Origin: Streptomyces sclerotialus
GTDB lineage: Bacteria; Actinomycetota; Actinomycetes; Streptomycetales; Streptomycetaceae
Reading direction: 5' to 3'
Assembly (NCBI GenBank): GCA_000719105.1
Contig: JODX01000005.1
Coordinates: 186,001 to 250,000 of the forward strand
Length of the DNA stretch: 64,000 bases
This document shows, in pieces, positions 27,772-34,790 of the stretch (position 1 is the first letter of the stretch; each line of letters opens with the position of its first letter). Below the pieces are notes generated by a model. That model searched no databases, was not told the origin of the DNA, and saw only the letters and a program-made list of their open reading frames with translations. Position numbers and translations under genes: made by a program.

Positions 27772-27938
27772 GCCGCGGCCTCCAGCCGTCGCAGCCAGGT
27801 GGTGAAGTCGCTCCGCCAGACCCGGAGCTCCCCGTTGGGCAGCTTGAACGCCGCCAGTCCCTGGCCCAGCTCACGCCACCGGTAGAAGGTGCGCCGGGAC
27901 ACTCCGCCCAGTTCGGCGAGAATCTGCGGAACGGTCAT
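27768..27938 (-). CDS. xis: Excisionase / MerR-like helix-turn-helix protein
   Basis: A 56-residue protein: MTVPQILAELGGVSRRTFYRWRELG, then KLPNGELRVWRSDFTTWL. This is the small winged-helix fold of actinobacterial Xis proteins that direct integrase towards excision. Its start overlaps the repSA stop by four bases (ATGA), and its stop overlaps the int start likewise, so the three are read as one operon. The short start is chosen because longer readings lie inside repSA. Confidence 0.88.
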   Translation of the reverse strand: MTVPQILAELGGVSRRTFYRWRELGQGLAAFKLPNGELRVWRSDFTTWLRRLEAAA

Positions 27939-28921
27939 GGGTTCGTCGCTTCGGCGGTCCACGTCGGCTCTCCCTCCGTTCCGGGAGCGGGTTCGAGGGA
28001 TGCGGCAAGCCAGGACTCGCCCGCGCTGAGGCCCGTTCTTGCGAAGACCCAGTGGGCGAGGACGAGCGTGGTTTCGCCGTCCTGAGGGACAGCCGGGGCG
28101 GCTTGGGCGCGGCGCCATTCGGCGCGGGCGTCGCGGAGGGCACCGAGGGTGGTGGAGTAGCGGCGAGACTTGGTGGAGAAATGACCGCGGAAGCCGAGCA
28201 TGTGGGCCCAGGCGCGCAGGCGGAGGTCTGCCAGCTCCTTGCGAGCGCCCAGGGACCAGGCCGTGCGGATCATGCGGCGGGCGTGTTCGGTGATCCGGGC
28301 CTGGGCCAGCTCGGCGAGGAAGCGGATCGGACGGTCCAGGGTGCCGGTCGCGGTCTCGGCGCCCTTGGTGGCGTACTTGGCGATGTACGAGGCCACGGCC
28401 CGCTCGGTCAGCTCCTGGCCGCCGTCGAAGTCGGCGGAGCGGAATGGGCGGACATCCAGCTGACGACCGAAGGTGAAAGTGTGGGCGCGGTCATCAACCG
28501 TCGGCCCGCTGACGCGTGTGGCGACGACGGCAGCGCGGATGGCATCGCTCAGCAGCTCGGCTGTCGCCCAGGCCGGAGGTGGCGTGTCGCCGCCGTCCGG
28601 ACCGTCGAGGCGGATGTCCGCGTGGAAGTGGACGGCTCCCCGCTTCTGGTACTCGGCCACCTTGGCGAAGGAGATGCGGGCGTGGTCGCGGAAGATCCGT
28701 TGGGTGAGGCCGGCGCGCTTGGCGACCTCGCGGCGGAGGTAGATCGAGAACCGACGCCAGAGAGCCCTTGCGTGGGCGTTCCAGAGGACGGCCGCTTCAT
28801 AGTCGTACCTGTCCGGGTCGAGGGGTATGCCGAGGGCTGGGTCCGTCTCGTCGTGGCGGGTGCCGCAGCGGCAGTCCCTCCCGTCGGAAGGGACGGGCTC
28901 GGCAACGGTTCTTCCTGAGCC
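27935..28921 (-). pseudogene. repSA: Replication initiator RepSA, N-terminally lost
   Basis: Reading upstream from the frame's first internal GTG at 28660, the same frame continues as recognisable RepSA sequence: CRCGTRHDETDPALGIPLDP, RYDYEAAVLWNAHARALW, LRREVAKRAGLTQRIFRDHA, then KVAEYQKRGAVHFHADIRLDG. It then meets an in-frame TGA at 28922-28924. There is no ATG, GTG or TTG between that stop and 28660. About 329 codons remain of a protein that is normally well over 400 residues, and the N-terminal zinc-finger part is missing. The element can therefore no longer replicate by itself, although a short form from 28660 (241 residues) might still be made. Confidence 0.8.
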
Positions 28922-28938
28922 TCAGCTACCGCGCGCGA

Positions 28939-29154
28939 TCAGGCCACGCTGGGAGCACGATGCAACTCTTGCCGTATCAGCTGTACGAACGCTTCACGTA
29001 CCTCATGAGTCCGCTCCGGCACCGGCAGATTAGCTGCCCGTGTATCCAGATCTGTGCCCTCCTCGTTCGCGATGCTGACCAAGGAGTTGGCTAGGTGGTC
29101 TTCCGCACAGGTCAGCAGCCGTACAGCACGAAACCGTCCAGGACGACGTCTCAG
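28939..29154 (-). pseudogene. Orphan open frame without start, upstream of repSA
   Basis: On the minus strand a 71-codon frame runs from just after a TAG (29155-29157) to a TGA and reads like a true protein tail (…LLTCAEDHLANSLVSIANEE…, …LPVPERTHEVREAFVQLIR…), with low Gly/Arg content unlike random frames here. It has no ATG and no plausible GTG near its beginning, so it may be the 3' end of a gene cut by the event that removed the repSA start. I do not recognise it. Together with this frame the 28922-29253 stretch holds nothing else. Confidence 0.3.
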
Positions 29155-29253
29155 CTACGGGCGGGCGGTAGAGCCGGAAACTATGCCAGGGCGTCCCCTG
29201 CGGATCGTTGGGCCGGATTGAGCCGACGACGGCGCGTGAACGATCATCAGGCT

Positions 29254-29814
29254 ATGAACACGGACTACTGGGCGATGCTCTCAGACTCCGAGCGGGAGCA
29301 GTGGAGGTACGTTCCTCGCCAGATGGTTGGACCGCTGGGCTTCGGCATCCATCGACACGAGGCGATCACAATCATGGCGAAACACGGATTCTCTGCCACG
29401 GAGAGCGAGATCGAGCGCTGGAGTTCGCAGCGCGCCCAGTGGCGCGTCGAATTCTGCAGGGTCGGCCCGGAGGAGCGACGCCCGGCTGTGAAGTGCTACT
29501 TCGTCGAAGGCGTGGGCTTGACGTGCGTACTTGTTGATGGGCTGCGTGGTCCCCAGGTCACCTGTGAGGGCATCCGCTTGATCGGCCGCGTGCCGTCAGA
29601 GCTGGACGCAGAGATGGAGGCGTATGCCCTGGAGCAGGGCTTGGGCATCTGGTACTGCCTTACTGGCGACCTGGGCTGGCCCGACTACGCGTTCGACCGG
29701 GGCGCACAGCGTGCCGGCGACACGGTCGTGAGTTGGGCTTCGTTCTGTAAGACGGGCGATATTGCGGGCACCTCCTGGGACGTCACTCCCGCAGAGGTCT
29801 GGCACCACGGGTAG
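29254..29814 (+). CDS. Hypothetical protein, 186 residues
   Basis: I do not recognise the family. The protein begins MNTDYWAMLSDSEREQ, is soluble and acidic, and has no signal peptide or membrane span. It is rich in Trp and Tyr, and is mixed alpha/beta in appearance. Features of this kind are frequent among immunity-like proteins of actinomycete accessory regions, but that is only analogy. A GTG 18 nt upstream is also open; neither start has a strong ribosome site (CAGG lies three nt before the ATG). It converges on the dead integrase, with a strong hairpin between. Confidence 0.65.
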   Translation: MNTDYWAMLSDSEREQWRYVPRQMVGPLGFGIHRHEAITIMAKHGFSATESEIERWSSQRAQWRVEFCRVGPEERRPAVKCYFVEGVGLTCVLVDGLRGPQVTCEGIRLIGRVPSELDAEMEAYALEQGLGIWYCLTGDLGWPDYAFDRGAQRAGDTVVSWASFCKTGDIAGTSWDVTPAEVWHHG

Positions 29815-29895
29815 GCCGCCTTTGCTTCGGATACAAGTGAGAGCTGGCCTATCCATGAGTCGGCGGTAGTAGATGAGGCCGCCGCCGCTGGAATG

Positions 29896-29925
29896 AAGGA
29901 GCCCCGGACGTTCCCGGGGCTCCTT
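29896..29925. terminator. Bidirectional hairpin between hypothetical gene and dead integrase
   Basis: A 12-bp perfect stem (AAGGAGCCCCGG / CCGGGGCTCCTT) with a 6-nt loop lies in the convergent gap. On the plus strand it is followed by a short T-run (CTCCTTTG). It has the same placement as the hairpin after the intact int. Confidence 0.8.
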
Positions 29926-29958
29926 TGAGCACTTACCCCTCAACTCGACCTATGTCCC

Positions 29959-31163
29959 TTACTCACCGAGTCCCTTCATGATTGGGTCGTTCATCTCCTG
30001 CTCCTGGCCGTCGATGCACTTCGCGCAGATCCTCATGAGGACATCCACGGAGTGGCCCGCGCGGGCGGCGACCTCTGGGGCGGGTACGCCGGAATTGAGC
30101 CACTGGGAGACACCCGCGTGCCGGAGGTCGTACGGCCTGAAGGCCAGGGCCGAGGACACCTGGTGCGGTACGAGTGCCAGTTCCCGAACCTGTTTCCACG
30201 CGCGGGAGTACGACGGGGCAGCGATCACGTTGCCCCGCTCGCTGGCGAACAGCCGGCCGTCGTCCGCCATGCCGAAGTCCGTGACGTGCTCATGGAGCAG
30301 CCGGACCAGCGGAGGCGGAATCGGCACGGTGCGCACCTCTCCGTGGGCCCGCTGCTTCAGGCCCCGTCGGTCATGTGCCTCCCGGAGTCCGTCCATGCCT
30401 TACCGGCCGTGGTACGGGTTTCCGCCAGCTCGATGCGACCCCAGCCTGACGCCGGAAGCGTGCAGTCGGAGCGGCGAAGGCCGAGCGCCTCCCCCGGCCG
30501 CATGGCCGCGTAGTACAGGCACCCGAACACCGCCCGTAGCCGCCGACCGCTCGCCCGGTCGTAACCGCCCACGTACGTGGGAGCGGTCAGCAACTCCCGG
30601 GCCTGCCGAGGGTTGACCACCATCCGGCGGTCGACCTCCTGCACGGCTCGCTTCCCCCGCTTGCGCCGAACTCTGCTCAGCGGGTTCGACGGCAGGTGTT
30701 CCAGCTCCACGGCGTATTCGAGCACATTGAAGATCACCGCTCGCCGACGCCGGTAGGTCTGGGTCGCAGCCGGCTTGCCGTCGAGTCGGCGACTCTGAGC
30801 GTCGATCACCTCATGCGCAGGGGCTATCTCTTGCAGCTCCGCCACGGGAAGCGACGCTTTCTCGATCCACCGCACCGCCGCGGCGATCTCCTCCGGCCTC
30901 GCCAGGTCGAGGAACGACAGGGCAGCTCTGCCGCCACGCAGCGAGTCGGGCAGACCGGTCACCGTATCGAACGGCTCACCCTTCTCAGCAGCACCGAGGA
31001 CCTTGGCCCTGAAGCGGTCGGCCAGCGCCTTAGTCCTGTGCGACTCGTGAAACGGCTGACCGTCCACGGACCAGCGGACGAGGTACGTCGGCTTCTTTGC
31101 CGAGCGGTTGATACCGAGCTTCCGGACGGACACCTTGTCACGTTGGTCTGACCTCCCGAGCAT
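29959..31163 (-). pseudogene. Decayed tyrosine integrase (second element)
   Basis: Two reading frames together spell an integrase like the intact one at 26.4-27.8 kb (MVVNPRQARELL, AAMRPGEALGL; then VPIPPPLVRLL, FRPYDLRHAGVSQWL). Three lesions are visible. About 65-70 residues of the core-binding domain are missing in frame (SFLDLA joins RPEEIAAAVRW). One G is lost near 30378-30382, so AWTDSG runs into a stop while the rest continues in the next frame. The catalytic tyrosine is Cys (LMRICAKCIDG, codon TGC). It cannot recombine DNA. Confidence 0.85.
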
Positions 31164-31479
31164 GAAGGGGCGGTTAGGCCAGCTTGATCGAACTCCTGAA
31201 GATCCTGCCGGAAGACGATATGGGCGATATCTACCGTGAACCCTCTTTTAGTTCCTCCGTGCTATCCAACGCACCGAAATGCAACCCCCAGTTGATCCTC
31301 AACAGCATGACGAGGGACACTATCTGGCGGATGCGTGTTCCCGGCCGAGTGGCACCCGCTTCGGCATCCTCCCGTGCAAGTCATCCGAGGCCATTTACCC
31401 GCAGGTTAATAGGCAGTTGACCTCAGAATTTCGTGGTAGCGTCCTTGTCGGAGGGACAGTGCAAACTGAAAGGGAAATC
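31164..31479. other. 316-nt gap before an unknown gene
   Basis: No gene is supported here. The stretch is AT-richer than the average. Near its right end TTGACC (31417) and TAGCGT (31437) resemble promoter hexamers of the next gene, but their spacing of 14 nt is too short for a normal sigma-70 promoter. Confidence 0.4.
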
Positions 31480-32088
31480 GTGAACACGGAGAAGATCACC
31501 GCTCGCCGCCTCTCGATGGAAGAGGTGACGAAGCTCGGCGTGAAGGACAGGCTCTTCGTTTCCGCCGACACGGCAGAACTCAAGCTTCCCGACTGCTATG
31601 TCCCTGCTTTTCTGACCGAGTCCGGTGAAAATTTCGAGGGAGGCTCGATCACGGCGAGAACCATTTTTCAGGAAGAGGTTTCCTGCCTTCCCGACGACGA
31701 GAATGAAGCCGGAATCTACTTGGCCGACGAGAACGGCTCGGCGACCATCGAGGTCCTCCAGTCCGCCGGTGTCGTACTGGACCTGGCGCTTTTCGTCCCT
31801 GGTGGGGACAAGGGGGCCCTCACGGCCCTTTACGCTGCGGCCCGGCAGGCGTTCGGCGCCGACCTCGTGCAGATCTGGCGCCAGGGTCTCAAGGAGGTTC
31901 CCGACGTGAAGGTCGACATCTTCGAGGAGCAGATTCCCCGGGGGCGCAAGGCGAGCGACAGCCCCAAGCGTGACCGTCGCGCGATCGATACCTACCCCAC
32001 CCGTGCGGACTTCATCGAGTTCTCCGCGGGGTGGAAGCCGGTCGTTGAGATCCACAGGCCGATTGTTGACGACACCCCAACCATCTGA
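31480..32088 (+). CDS. Hypothetical protein, 202 residues
   Basis: I do not recognise the family. The start is GTG (VNTEKITARRLSMEEV), preceded by AAAGGG at five nt, preferred over longer readings without a ribosome site. The protein is soluble and acidic, with strands such as VVLDLALFVPGG and a helix GALTALYAAARQAFGADLVQIW. The C-terminal third is basic then hydrophobic (RGRKASDSPKRDRR ... FIEFSAGWKPVVEIHR). No membrane span or signal peptide is seen. Lower GC than flanking core genes fits an acquired region. Confidence 0.7.
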   Translation: MNTEKITARRLSMEEVTKLGVKDRLFVSADTAELKLPDCYVPAFLTESGENFEGGSITARTIFQEEVSCLPDDENEAGIYLADENGSATIEVLQSAGVVLDLALFVPGGDKGALTALYAAARQAFGADLVQIWRQGLKEVPDVKVDIFEEQIPRGRKASDSPKRDRRAIDTYPTRADFIEFSAGWKPVVEIHRPIVDDTPTI

Positions 32089-32459
32089 GGCGGCGTTACC
32101 TGTGGGGAACGGCGGGGAACTACGGTTGAAGCGACCGAGCCCGACGAAGCCAAATCCCAGCCGTCCGCCCAGGTCAGTGCCCGAGCCAGTCGCGCGTGAT
32201 CGCAGCTTCCCGCGCTGAGGGCCTCCAAAGGCAAGCAAGCGGTGATTCTCACCGAGCGTGCTGACCTGCCGTTTCGTCCGGGCTGCGGCGCTGGGGCGCC
32301 GGTCCCGGCCGAAGCGGCAGGCCGACAGCCGAGTAGGTGCCGCATGCAGGAGAAGGCCCCGTACGTCGACCGCCGGGGGGACGGTGACGTACGGGGCCGG
32401 TTCGGCCGGTACCGGGAGCACGCTCGAACCGCAGCCAGCCGAAGCCATCGCTGCCCTGA
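32089..32459. other. 371-nt gap with one strong hairpin
   Basis: No gene is supported. Between two convergent genes it contains the hairpin at 32355-32398. The remainder shows ordinary GC content and no further structure that I can see. Confidence 0.5.
32355..32398. terminator. Bidirectional 13-bp hairpin
   Basis: GGCCCCGTACGTC and GACGTACGGGGCC form a perfect stem with an 18-nt loop between the convergent gene at 31.5-32.1 kb and the small-gene pair at 32.5-33.1 kb. Confidence 0.75.
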
Positions 32460-32786
32460 TCAAGCAGCCGTCGATTGACCGACGGCTTTCGGCTCCGCCT
32501 CCGGTTCCTCCGCAGACATCGACAGCTCCGCAGCGAGGCCCGAGACGATCAGTTCGGCCAGCAGCAGGGCCGCTTCCGCGCGGACGGTGCCGAGGCGTAC
32601 CAAGCCGTCGCCCGAGACGTTCACGTCGGCCGTGAGGCCGGGGAAGTCTGGCTCCAGTCCCGAGGTGGTCAGTTGCGCGGCCAAGGCGCCGGCACTCCGC
32701 CGGGTCTGTGCCCAGCCCCGGACGTAGGGCACGCCGGGCATCAGGTTCTCGGCACGTCTGGCGACGACTCTCCGCCGGTCGGTCAT
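32460..32786 (-). CDS. Small hypothetical protein, paralogue A of a tandem pair
   Basis: A 108-residue soluble protein. The core LTTSGLEPDFPGLTADVNVSGDGLV matches the neighbour's LLSAGLEKDFPYLRADLNAFGHGLV almost position by position, followed in both by an Ala/Leu-rich helix (LLLAELIVSGL / RLAELLRLAL). It begins MTDRRRVVARRAEN; AAAGGA lies eight nt upstream inside the end of the upstream gene, with four nt between the two genes. No function can be named. Short helical proteins in pairs are seen among regulators and phage-related genes, but nothing here proves that. Confidence 0.6.
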   Translation of the reverse strand: MTDRRRVVARRAENLMPGVPYVRGWAQTRRSAGALAAQLTTSGLEPDFPGLTADVNVSGDGLVRLGTVRAEAALLLAELIVSGLAAELSMSAEEPEAEPKAVGQSTAA

Positions 32787-32790
32787 GGCG

Positions 32791-33099
32791 TCATTCCTTT
32801 CGTGTGCGGTGATCGGCGGCTCCGCCACCCTCTTGGAGTCGCTGCATGCCCGAGGCCAGTGCCAGCCGCAGCAGCTCCGCCAGGCGCTCCGCGGTGGCCG
32901 GCAAGACGCGTCCCGGCTCCACCAGGCCGTGCCCGAAGGCGTTCAGATCGGCTCGCAGATACGGGAAGTCCTTCTCCAGGCCGGCACTGAGGAGAGCGTC
33001 CCGCAGGGCAGCCGTGGCGTTGCGCGCGGCGTACCAGTCGTCGCTTTCCAGGGGTGACCAGGTGGCAGCGTCGTGCCGGTGGATGGCGTCATCCCGCAT
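32791..33099 (-). CDS. Small hypothetical protein, paralogue B of a tandem pair
   Basis: A 102-residue protein, first gene of the pair. It shares the central GLE-DFP-L-AD-N---GLV pattern with its neighbour and the following leucine-rich helix, and ends in a charged tail (GGGAADHRTRKE). The ATG has only a weak ribosome site (GGATCTG). An 8-bp inverted repeat lies 64 nt upstream, between this start and the divergent SMI1-like gene, and could be an operator or an attenuator. Confidence 0.6.
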   Translation of the reverse strand: MRDDAIHRHDAATWSPLESDDWYAARNATAALRDALLSAGLEKDFPYLRADLNAFGHGLVEPGRVLPATAERLAELLRLALASGMQRLQEGGGAADHRTRKE

Positions 33100-33162
33100 C
33101 AGATCCGCTGGGCACAGCGGCCCTGTTTGGGAGGAGTTGGCGGGCGGTCACCTCGCTGAGCG

Positions 33163-33186
33163 TCCGGTCCTGCACTTCGGACCGGA
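33163..33186. promoter_or_regulatory. Inverted repeat in a divergent promoter region
   Basis: TCCGGTCC and GGACCGGA are perfect 8-bp arms around TGCACTTC. The site is between two divergent starts (33099 minus, 33318 plus). It could be a dimeric-regulator operator. Confidence 0.4.
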
Positions 33187-33317
33187 AGGTGGGGTGAGGG
33201 GTGGGGGCAGGAAGCCTGCTCGGAGTACCATCCCCGCTAAGTTCTCCGGTCGGCGCTCCGCAACCTCCGCAGTGGCGCAGTCGTGTGGGGGCATCCGTGT
33301 AGAGGGGGCATAGGGGA

Positions 33318-33887
33318 ATGAGTGTGACGGAGAGCTGGTCCCGCGTGATGGATCTTCTTCGGCAGCACGCCCCGGCCGATCACGCGGATCTGCCTGGGCC
33401 CGCTACGGAACAGATGCTCGCGGCCGCCGAAGAACGGATGGGTATCCCCCTCCCTCAGGATCTGTGGTCGTGGCTGCTGCAGAACAATCTGGATCTTCCT
33501 AAGGAAGATGTGGACGACGATGTGGCATGTTGCGGCTTCGCCGGGTTCCCGCATGAGGCAAGCTTCTTTCTGGGCATCCGGGCGATAGAGAAGCTCTACG
33601 CGAACCGCTTTATGCCCGGTGGATTCGACCCTCCGGACCAGCCGGACAATCCGTTCTGGCGTAATGAGTGGATCCCGTTCTTGTCGGACCAGGACGGCTG
33701 GAGTGGAAAGTTCATCGACGCGCGGGACGGGCGCGTCGGCAGGTGGTTCGTGGGTGAGATCACGATCACGGGCGAGTACGAATCGCTGGCTCACTATTTC
33801 GACTCCGTGGCGGAGACGCTGACGAAGATAGCCGATGGAAGCTATCGGGCCTGTGAGGTCGCCGAAGGGCGACTTGTCTGGTCGTGA
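33318..33887 (+). CDS. SMI1/KNR4 (SUKH) family protein
   Basis: The 189-residue protein has the SUKH pattern: LPGPATEQMLAAAEERMGIPLPQDLWSWLLQNN at the N-terminus (the conserved helix-turn-LP-x-D/S-L/Y-xx-(F/L)-L), a middle beta sheet, and WIPFLSDQDGW ... FIDARDGRVGRWF. SUKH proteins act as immunity proteins against polymorphic toxins or as regulators in bacteria. No toxin gene is adjacent, so it may be an orphan immunity gene. GGGGG nine nt before the ATG supports the start. It is flanked at once by transposase debris. Confidence 0.82.
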   Translation: MSVTESWSRVMDLLRQHAPADHADLPGPATEQMLAAAEERMGIPLPQDLWSWLLQNNLDLPKEDVDDDVACCGFAGFPHEASFFLGIRAIEKLYANRFMPGGFDPPDQPDNPFWRNEWIPFLSDQDGWSGKFIDARDGRVGRWFVGEITITGEYESLAHYFDSVAETLTKIADGSYRACEVAEGRLVWS

Positions 33888-33894
33888 GAACTAA

Positions 33895-33963
33895 ATGTTC
33901 CGCGTCAGTCCCAGCTGGATGACCGTCATCGCAAGGCTGTCCTCACCCTGGAGAGACAACGGT
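33895..33963 (+). mobile_element. Last ~20 codons of an IS5-like transposase, plus-strand copy
   Basis: Seven nt after the SMI1-like stop the plus strand reads FRVSPSWMTVIA, then after a +2 shift AVLTLERQR and TGA. This equals the C-terminus of the minus-strand transposase remnant (RVSPHRMTAVAA, AVLTLERQR). It is therefore the 3' scar of a second copy in the opposite direction. Confidence 0.7.
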
Positions 33964-34005
33964 GAAAAGGCATCTTCAGCGCTGACGCTCCAGGGTGAGG
34001 ACAGC
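33936..34005. repeat. 18-bp perfect inverted repeat of transposase tails
   Basis: GCTGTCCTCACCCTGGAG at 33936 and its complement at 33988 are separated by 34 nt. Both arms code the same C-terminal residues (AVLTLE) of facing transposase remnants, so the repeat is a by-product of two inverted IS ends rather than a terminator, although it would fold as one. Confidence 0.8.
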
Positions 34006-34515
34006 TGCGGCAACGGCCGTCATGCGGTGGGGACTGACGCGAGCTTTGCGGAAGACGTGCCAGGACTTCAGTCTCGAGACGCTTCGTTCGACTGGTGCTC
34101 GTGCTGCTGACAGGGCCCGGTTGACCGTTCGCTGGGTCGGGCTGAGGTCCTGGTGCGGAAGTCGCCTGATCGGCGAGGTCACTCAGGAGCCGGCCCCGAT
34201 GCAGGCGCGGTCGGCAAGGACCGGAATGCCCTGGCGCTCGCAGATCCGGATGACTCGGTGGGTGCGGGCCGCGGTCAGGTCATGGGTGCGGCCGGACAGT
34301 GCGGGTGAGATCCACAGCAGATTGCCTGCGGGATCGGCAACGACCTGCACGTTCACGCCGTGGCGGCGGTGCTTCTGGGAGAAGTCGGCTCGGCTGTCAC
34401 CGACGCGGTCGCACTCGGCGAGGGTTCCGTCGAGCAGGACATACTCGGGATCGCTCTCCCGCAGGGCACGCAGCAGCCCCGGCGCCCGCCGGGGCAGGTG
34501 ACCAACGAGGCCGTC
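33976..34515 (-). pseudogene. IS5-family (DDE) transposase remnant, minus strand
   Basis: One frame reads LRESDPEYVLLDGTLAECDRV, DFSQKHRRHGVNVQVVADPAGNLLW, HDLTAARTHRVI, ADRACIGAGS, then TGA, and continues in the same frame with VTSPIRRLPHQDLSPTQRTVNRALSAARAPVERSVSRLKSW to AVLTLERQR. The TGA replaces the Trp of a usual PW/GW, so the gene carries a nonsense mutation. The first part (about 100 or more residues) is missing and replaced by an integrase fragment. DDE residues D (LLDGT) and D (THDLTA region) remain, but the element is dead. Confidence 0.8.
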
Positions 34516-34790
34516 ACGTAGGCGTTCAGCCACGAGGGGAGCGCCGCGTGCCTCAGGTCGTACGTGCGGGCAGCGAGCGGTGAGGCCGCCTGTTCGGGAG
34601 TGAGCGCCAGGTGCCGCGCCTCGTCCCGCACCCGCCAGTACCCAGTACGTCGTGGAGGCCACCACTCCCCGCGCTCGTTGCAGAACAGCCGGCCATCCGC
34701 GGTCACGCCGAACTCCTTGATGTGCGCGAGCAGCATGCGCACCAAGCGGGGCGCTTCGGCCACCAGAAGCTGTGCCGGGCCGGCGCTCCA
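34515..34790 (-). pseudogene. Third tyrosine-integrase fragment
   Basis: In another minus-strand frame the sequence reads PRLVRMLLAHIKEFGVTADGRLF, WRVRDEARHLALTPEQAASPLAA, RTYDLRHAALPSWLNA. This is the middle of the catalytic domain of an integrase like the two further left, ending just before the tyrosine. The transposase remnant begins where it stops (about 34515), so the fusion is either an old IS insertion or a deletion join. The N-terminal two thirds are missing. Confidence 0.7.

Noticed and set aside
31184..31420. 78-codon frame before the unknown 202-residue gene
   Set aside because: Begins at a TTG without ribosome site, overlaps the expected promoter region and has no homologue-like pattern.
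33936..34005. 18-bp inverted repeat as a transcription terminator
   Set aside because: Both arms are coding ends of facing transposase remnants, which explains the symmetry better; it may still fold in RNA.
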